Positions 34,284-37,283 of a DNA stretch of 37,283 nt are shown in pieces. Both the position numbers and the translations under genes were made by a program. This DNA comes from an uncultured Lachnospiraceae bacterium (lineage in GTDB: Bacteria; Bacillota; Clostridia; Lachnospirales; Lachnospiraceae): assembly GCA_910585825.1 (NCBI GenBank), contig CAJUEY010000028.1:1-37283 (forward strand). The letters are read 5' to 3'. The notes beneath the pieces were generated by a model. The model did no database searches. It had not been told where the DNA came from and saw only the letters and a program-made list of their open reading frames with translations. Each line of letters opens with the position of its first letter. Positions within the stretch are counted from its first letter, which is position 1.

Positions 34284-34436
34284 TTACAATTCATAGATAG
34301 GTTCAAGAGGCGGTTTCATAGTCGAGGAATTGTCTTTTGGGTTTCTGTAATAAAAGCTGCTGTCATTCCCGCTATGATACGGCTCGTAAAAATTGCAAAG
34401 TTTTTCGGTGTACGAAAGAATATGCGCTTGATCCAT
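34284..34436 (-). CDS. Possible 50-residue protein, unrecognised
   Basis: A short minus-strand frame starts ATG at 34436. It reads MDQAHILSYTEKLCNFYEPY, followed by an FYYRNPKDNSS stretch, and ends PIYEL. The aromatic-rich composition looks more like protein than the overlapping frames, but the ribosome site is weak. No family recognised. The remainder of 34,440-34,659 holds no gene I can support. Confidence 0.35.
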   Translation of the reverse strand: MDQAHILSYTEKLCNFYEPYHSGNDSSFYYRNPKDNSSTMKPPLEPIYEL

Positions 34437-34659
34437 GGAAAATGCCTGAATCCCAGATGTGATATGTTGTGAACTGTAGATGTAAACATTTCCGTAAAAC
34501 GCAGTATTTTAGCGGAAATGCGCATCTGCAAAAATACAACATATGCGGCTGGCTCATTTGTGGTGAATGGAAACTTGCAGATGTTGTGGTAAAGGAAGAA
34601 GGTGATATTTCTTTTATTCGTATCTGTAAACAGTTTAGCACAAAGAAAGGCGGTTGTAT

Positions 34660-35013
34660 ATGGAAATCACATACCATTGGGAAGGCGACTATTTGATTCC
34701 AGACCTCAAACTTTCGGATACAACGGAATACCAGATTGGGAAGTATGGAAGAATGAGGAAACGTTTTTTAGAAGAAAACCACAGGGGCATTTATTCGCAT
34801 ATGCTTTTATCGGAAACCTTATGGAAACATCTTGCGGAAATTGATGAAGAATGTAATGAGATGATGGACAGGCTTGTGGGGCAGATGGCAAAGAAAGAGG
34901 GTGTGACGGAGCGGCTTAAATCCGATGACTGGCTATGTTGGCTTCAGAAGATGAACAGCATCAGGAGCAGGGCGGAGGAAGTAGTGCTGCACGATCTGAT
35001 ATATTCCCTTTAG
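34660..35013 (+). CDS. TnpV-type transposon-encoded protein
   Basis: The protein has 117 residues. The pattern YLIPDLKLSDTTEYQIGKYG, then RMRKRFLEENHRG, HLAEIDEECNEMMDRLV, and the ending SRAEEVVLHDLIYSL matches TnpV proteins of clostridial mobilisable transposons (Tn4451-like and related integrative elements). TnpV has no proven function. The ATG at 34660 follows AAAGGCGG; an in-frame TTG at 34654 is less likely. It marks this stretch as element-derived, together with the inverted repeat, toxin locus and sigma-like gene beyond it. No matching intact recombinase gene is in the window. Confidence 0.85.
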   Translation: MEITYHWEGDYLIPDLKLSDTTEYQIGKYGRMRKRFLEENHRGIYSHMLLSETLWKHLAEIDEECNEMMDRLVGQMAKKEGVTERLKSDDWLCWLQKMNSIRSRAEEVVLHDLIYSL

Positions 35014-35037
35014 TATTGCCCTGCTTTAAGTTTTGTA

Positions 35038-35113
35038 GCATGAGACGCAGATGATGTCAAGACACCGGCTCCGCCTCGTCTGCGGCGGTCTTGACATCAT
35101 CTGCGCCTCATGC
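35038..35113. repeat. 26-bp-arm inverted repeat after tnpV
   Basis: The arms 35038-35063 and 35088-35113 are complementary at 25 of 26 positions (core GCAGATGATGTCAAGAC), around a 24-base GC-rich loop that itself can pair (CCGC/GCGG). No T tail follows, so a simple terminator is unlikely. A transfer-origin, recombination or processing role is possible. Confidence 0.75.
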
Positions 35114-35183
35114 TGTGGAGTGGTTAAGGGGAACAAAGTTCCCCCATTGCATTAAAAATGCCAATGGCGGTATTGTGAAAATA

Positions 35184-35239
35184 TCGACAAGAGAACTGCG
35201 GAAATTTAAATTGAACTTCTTGTCGAATTATAGTAGTAT
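35184..35239 (+). promoter_or_regulatory. Predicted toxin promoter with 9-bp inverted repeat
   Basis: TTGAAC (35211-35216), 17 bases, then TAGTAT (35234-35239). TCGACAAGA (35184-35192) and TCTTGTCGA (35218-35226) flank and enter the promoter as an inverted repeat 25 bases apart, a possible operator. Confidence 0.5.
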
Positions 35240-35279
35240 TTATTTGGGAATACCAAGATGGTAGGCGGTTAGCTCTCTC

Positions 35280-35340
35280 CGGAGGGACTGTGACCCTCCG
35301 ATTACATAGAAACCCGCAAGGGAATCTGGAGAAAGGAGGG
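35280..35340 (+). promoter_or_regulatory. Switchable leader hairpin controlling the toxin ribosome site
   Basis: CGGAGGG (35280-35286) pairs with CCCTCCG (35294-35300). The same CCCTCC can instead pair with the identical hexamer GGAGGG at 35335-35340, which is the toxin ribosome-binding site. The two pairings exclude each other, so folding could open or close translation. Confidence 0.5.
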
Positions 35341-35348
35341 CTGAGCCA

Positions 35349-35447
35349 ATGGATATTTTAGGACTTATGGCAGTGTTGAGCTTTGGCTTGACCTGCTTCG
35401 GAATAGGATACTCTATCGGTAAGGATAGTAACAAGACACAGAAATAG
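35349..35447 (+). CDS. Small membrane peptide, probable type I toxin (holin-like)
   Basis: A 32-residue peptide, MDILGLMAVLSFGLTCFGIG followed by YSIGKDSNKTQK: one hydrophobic helix and a charged, mostly basic tail, the shape of type I toxins (Fst, TxpA and putative holin-like toxins). The ATG lies 9 bases after AAAGGAGGG. The leader folds over the ribosome site, the stop codon sits inside a bidirectional hairpin, and an opposing promoter could make an antisense RNA over the 3' half. All these traits fit a type I toxin-antitoxin locus carried by a mobile element. Toxicity is inferred, not shown. Confidence 0.7.
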   Translation: MDILGLMAVLSFGLTCFGIGYSIGKDSNKTQK

Positions 35448-35558
35448 CCGCCCTGCTCCGCTAAAGTGAGGCGACTATTTTTGTCATAATCATTTAATCG
35501 GACTAACCGTCTATCGGTAGCTCCTGTTGGGCATCTGTTGACGCAGATGTCCTTCTTT
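35440..35558 (-). ncRNA. Predicted antisense RNA antitoxin
   Basis: From a minus-strand promoter at 35565-35593, an RNA of roughly 120 bases would run to the hairpin at 35442-35480. It covers the last codons and 3' region of the toxin mRNA. It includes the complement of CTAACCG (35503-35509) and of the second TCTATCGGTA copy (35510-35519). The first copy (35412-35421) lies inside the toxin gene, recalling the paired direct repeats of the Fst/RNAII system. The ends are estimates. Confidence 0.45.
35442..35482. terminator. Bidirectional hairpin overlapping the toxin stop codon
   Basis: AAATAGCCGCC (35442-35452) pairs with GGCGACTATTT (35470-35480). A T run follows on the plus strand and an ATTT tail on the minus strand. 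The toxin TAG is in the left arm. It can end the antisense RNA and part of the toxin mRNA. Confidence 0.65.
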
Positions 35559-35559
35559 A
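35529..35559 (+). terminator. Second terminator of the toxin mRNA
   Basis: GGGCATCTG (35529-35537), loop TTGACG, CAGATGTCC (35544-35552), then TTCTTTAT. Nine pairs with one G-U. Confidence 0.7.
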
Positions 35560-35564
35560 TATTC

Positions 35565-35593
35565 AATATACCACAATCTTCAAAGTGCCGCAA
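35565..35593 (-). promoter_or_regulatory. Predicted promoter of the antisense RNA
   Basis: On the minus strand TTGCGG (35593-35588), 17 bases, then TATATT (35570-35565). It points into the toxin gene and converges on it. Confidence 0.5.
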
Positions 35594-35600
35594 GCATTTT

Positions 35601-36518
35601 TTAGCGGTTATCCGATTTGTTCCTTTTCTTCTTTTTCCTTGATTTATAGACATTAAACTGGTTCTTGCACTTTTGGCTGCAAAACTCATTCCCTTTCCGG
35701 CTTGCAACAAAGACTTTCTTACAATGTTTGCACATGCGCATATCACTGTCCTTATCCGTGAGCATGAATGAGAAGCACATCTGCACCATGATTAGCAGGG
35801 AATGGAAATCCCATACGATGACGGGCGAATCCTTTTCAAGTGCGATCCGGTAAGTCGGGGCTATCCCGCCGAAAGCGGAAATGCCCTGGCGGTACAGGCT
35901 GCGCGTCTGTTCGCCAATCGTATCATAATCCATATAATAAAGGAAACTTGTCATAAAGGTAAACGCCCAGTCGGTAAATTCCTTCACAAGCCAGTCGTAC
36001 TTTTCCGCATATTCTTTCTGCAATCCCATCGCCACAGCCTGCGGCGCATTCCCCATAGCCATCGTGATCGAAATCCCCTCACGGTCAGTCACAGACCAGC
36101 CCGATTCTATGCCACTCTTTCTGAAATCCGGCTTGTCAAAAGGATAGAAATAGGCGAGATAGTCCTCTGTAGGGAGGGATTCTTCCTTTATAAAGTGATT
36201 TTTGGGAAGATACACCGATTCATAGGTTATAAAGTCCGCAGTTGTCGGCAGGGCGGTCATGAAGCCGAGGAAACCATATTTTTTGATAAAACCAAGTACG
36301 GCTTCCTTCAATTCTTTTTCCGGTACTTTGTGCATGGCGGCAAGCCCGACATTTATGGCATCAATAACGAGCTGCTCCGCTTCCTGCATGGGATGGTACA
36401 TTTCCGGTTTGGCATCTTTGGAAACTGTTATGTAGAGGTTATTGTCACTGCCTGTCTTATATTCATAACTGCTGTACCGAATCCACGGCGCGCTGGTATG
36501 TTCAAATAAATTCTTCAT
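35601..36518 (-). CDS. Mobile-element hypothetical protein with C-terminal zinc finger
   Basis: The protein has 305 residues when started at ATG 36518, which has GGGGA in front; longer starts up to 36608 lack a ribosome site. The body is of unknown fold (start MKNLFEHTSAPWIRYSSYEY). The end carries MCKHCKKVFVASRKGNEFCS followed by QKCKNQF, a C-X2-C/C-X3-C zinc-binding pair, then a basic tail KSRKKKKRNKSDNR. This layout suggests nucleic-acid contact, somewhat like CGNR-type regulators, but I know no characterised homologue. It is on the same strand as, and downstream of, the sigma-like gene, and its promoter gap is 36,519-36,690. Probably element cargo or regulator. Confidence 0.7.
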   Translation of the reverse strand: MKNLFEHTSAPWIRYSSYEYKTGSDNNLYITVSKDAKPEMYHPMQEAEQLVIDAINVGLAAMHKVPEKELKEAVLGFIKKYGFLGFMTALPTTADFITYESVYLPKNHFIKEESLPTEDYLAYFYPFDKPDFRKSGIESGWSVTDREGISITMAMGNAPQAVAMGLQKEYAEKYDWLVKEFTDWAFTFMTSFLYYMDYDTIGEQTRSLYRQGISAFGGIAPTYRIALEKDSPVIVWDFHSLLIMVQMCFSFMLTDKDSDMRMCKHCKKVFVASRKGNEFCSQKCKNQFNVYKSRKKKKRNKSDNR

Positions 36519-36690
36519 AAAAATCCCCATTTCTAAGCGGTCTGTTGCAGAGAAGTGGCAAGAAGTCCTCAAATGTAATTGCCTGTCTGCTCCGCCCAAT
36601 CCTGCCACATAATCTGATGTAATATCTTCTATATTATAGATGGTTACTTGCTATCGGTCAAGCTGTTTGTGGTTTTCAGTCAGGATACAT

Positions 36691-37283
36691 TTATCTTCTT
36701 TTTTTCTTCCGCACTCCGTTTTCCAAGAAATATTTTTCATCAAGCGTCAAAGGCAGACTGTTTTCTTTCCTATGTAAAAGTATGCCGCCGTAAAGTTTCC
36801 GTATCTTTTTCAGCGCAGTTTCCCTGATGCCCCTGATATTCCGGTCAGTCTGTCCGATACTGTCCGCATACTCTGCTGCGGAATAATCACGCAAAAACAG
36901 GTAATAGAGCATATTTTTGAGGTGCGGCTTTAGTTCCTTCAATATTCCCGATAAATCCGCATCCGTGACAAGCTCATGGATTGTTTCTGGGTGGTCAAAT
37001 ATAATGTCGAGGAAATCGCCTGCAAGCAGAAGCCTTCTTAAAATCAAGTCATAGGAAGGCTTTCCGGAAACATAAAACTCATCTGCTCCCAATTCCAAAG
37101 GGACAGTGGAGCGTCCTGTCTCGTGGTCTCTTTCTTTTCGTTCCCTGTTGGCATCCAGCTTATCCCACCACCTGATGACTTCCTTAAAATCTTCCTCCGT
37201 CCTTGCGCTTTCCTCAATACGCCGGAGTGCAAGGGCGCGGGCTTCACGGTGGAGCATATCCCCGTCCGCTTCCGTTATGAAAT
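36691..37283 (-). CDS. Sigma-70-like element protein (5' end outside window)
   Basis: The frame is open to the window edge, so the N-terminus lies beyond it; the in-frame ATG at 37257 is internal, within EADGDMLHREARALALRRIE. The C-terminal part has LFLRDYSAAEYADSIGQT and DRNIRGIRETALKKIRKLYG, a region-4-like helix-turn-helix of sigma-70-type proteins common on Tn916/Tn1549-like elements, where they are thought to regulate element genes. The stop at 36691 is followed by a 172-base gap to the zinc-finger gene. It may control the neighbouring element genes. Confidence 0.75.
   Translation of the reverse strand, partial: FITEADGDMLHREARALALRRIEESARTEEDFKEVIRWWDKLDANRERKERDHETGRSTVPLELGADEFYVSGKPSYDLILRRLLLAGDFLDIIFDHPETIHELVTDADLSGILKELKPHLKNMLYYLFLRDYSAAEYADSIGQTDRNIRGIRETALKKIRKLYGGILLHRKENSLPLTLDEKYFLENGVRKKKRR

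Noticed and set aside
34469..34696. Plus-strand frame containing ADVVVKEEGDISFIRICKQF before tnpV
   Set aside because: Partly protein-like and perhaps a remnant of an element gene, but without a credible start, and it runs into tnpV out of frame.
35240..35746. 168-codon minus-strand frame opposite the toxin locus
   Set aside because: It crosses terminators and the zinc-finger gene in another frame and shows no protein family features.
35802..36509. 235-codon plus-strand frame opposite the zinc-finger protein
   Set aside because: The minus-strand frame carries the cysteine pairs and a good ribosome site; the plus frame shows no family features.
1..37283. tRNA, rRNA, riboswitch or CRISPR array
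   Set aside because: I scanned the intergenic gaps by eye and saw no cloverleaf, no rRNA-like block, no T-box or common riboswitch core, and no regularly spaced repeats. A covariance-model search would be decisive.

Overview
The window looks like chromosome from a Gram-positive anaerobe of the Clostridia, most likely a gut Lachnospiraceae. The basis is gene order (lepA-hemW, hrcA-grpE-dnaK-dnaJ, prmA-rsmE-nifS-thiI, ireB-ruvX-DUF1292-rnjA), strong AGGAGG ribosome sites, a CIRCE operator, and the style of the mobile-element remnants. I cannot name the species from the sequence alone. I saw no tRNA, rRNA, CRISPR array or complete insertion sequence.

Region 1 (1 to about 5,740) is accessory DNA. 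It opens with a visibly GC-richer Bce-type module: the end of a sensor kinase, a BceR-like operator, an ABC ATPase and its large permease. After it comes a patchwork of broken pieces: a mobile-element protein tail, a PspC start spliced to a serine-recombinase fragment, one intact and one truncated ABC-2 permease, and an XRE-regulator start spliced to a coiled-coil tail. The patchwork stops just before the lepA promoter.

Region 2 (5,790-31,780) is a dense core block, almost all on the plus strand. It holds translation factor LepA and HemW; a response regulator and a PocR-type hybrid kinase that form a phosphorelay without a DNA-binding output, followed by a Dabb protein; the HrcA/CIRCE-controlled chaperone operon, ending in an unusual coiled-coil protein with a J-like tail; then prmA, rsmE, a cysteine desulfurase and thiI. 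One HPr-like gene without the catalytic histidine lies on the minus strand. A long run follows: mtaB, ireB, ruvX, DUF1292, rnjA, a YlbF-like gene, a catalytic-domain-less MltG-like gene, trmR, trhP, a lactonase and a YbaK-type deacylase. tRNA modification is a recurrent theme (s4U8 by NifS/ThiI, ms2t6A37 by MtaB, mo5U34 by TrhP/TrmR). Part of the order matches the yrzL-yrrK-yrzB-yrrL-yrrM-yrrN/O order of Bacillus subtilis.

Region 3 (31,780-37,283) starts with a convergent chorismate synthase gene and then turns accessory again. It contains an Rpn/PD-(D/E)XK nuclease gene with an internal deletion, small unknown genes, a TnpV-type transposon gene, a 26-bp-arm inverted repeat, a probable type I toxin-antitoxin locus (35,184-35,593), a zinc-finger hypothetical protein and the start-less part of a sigma-like element protein.

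The most interesting unannotated structure is the 32-residue membrane peptide at 35,349. It has a switchable leader hairpin, a bidirectional terminator overlapping its stop codon, direct repeats, and an opposing promoter for an antisense RNA.
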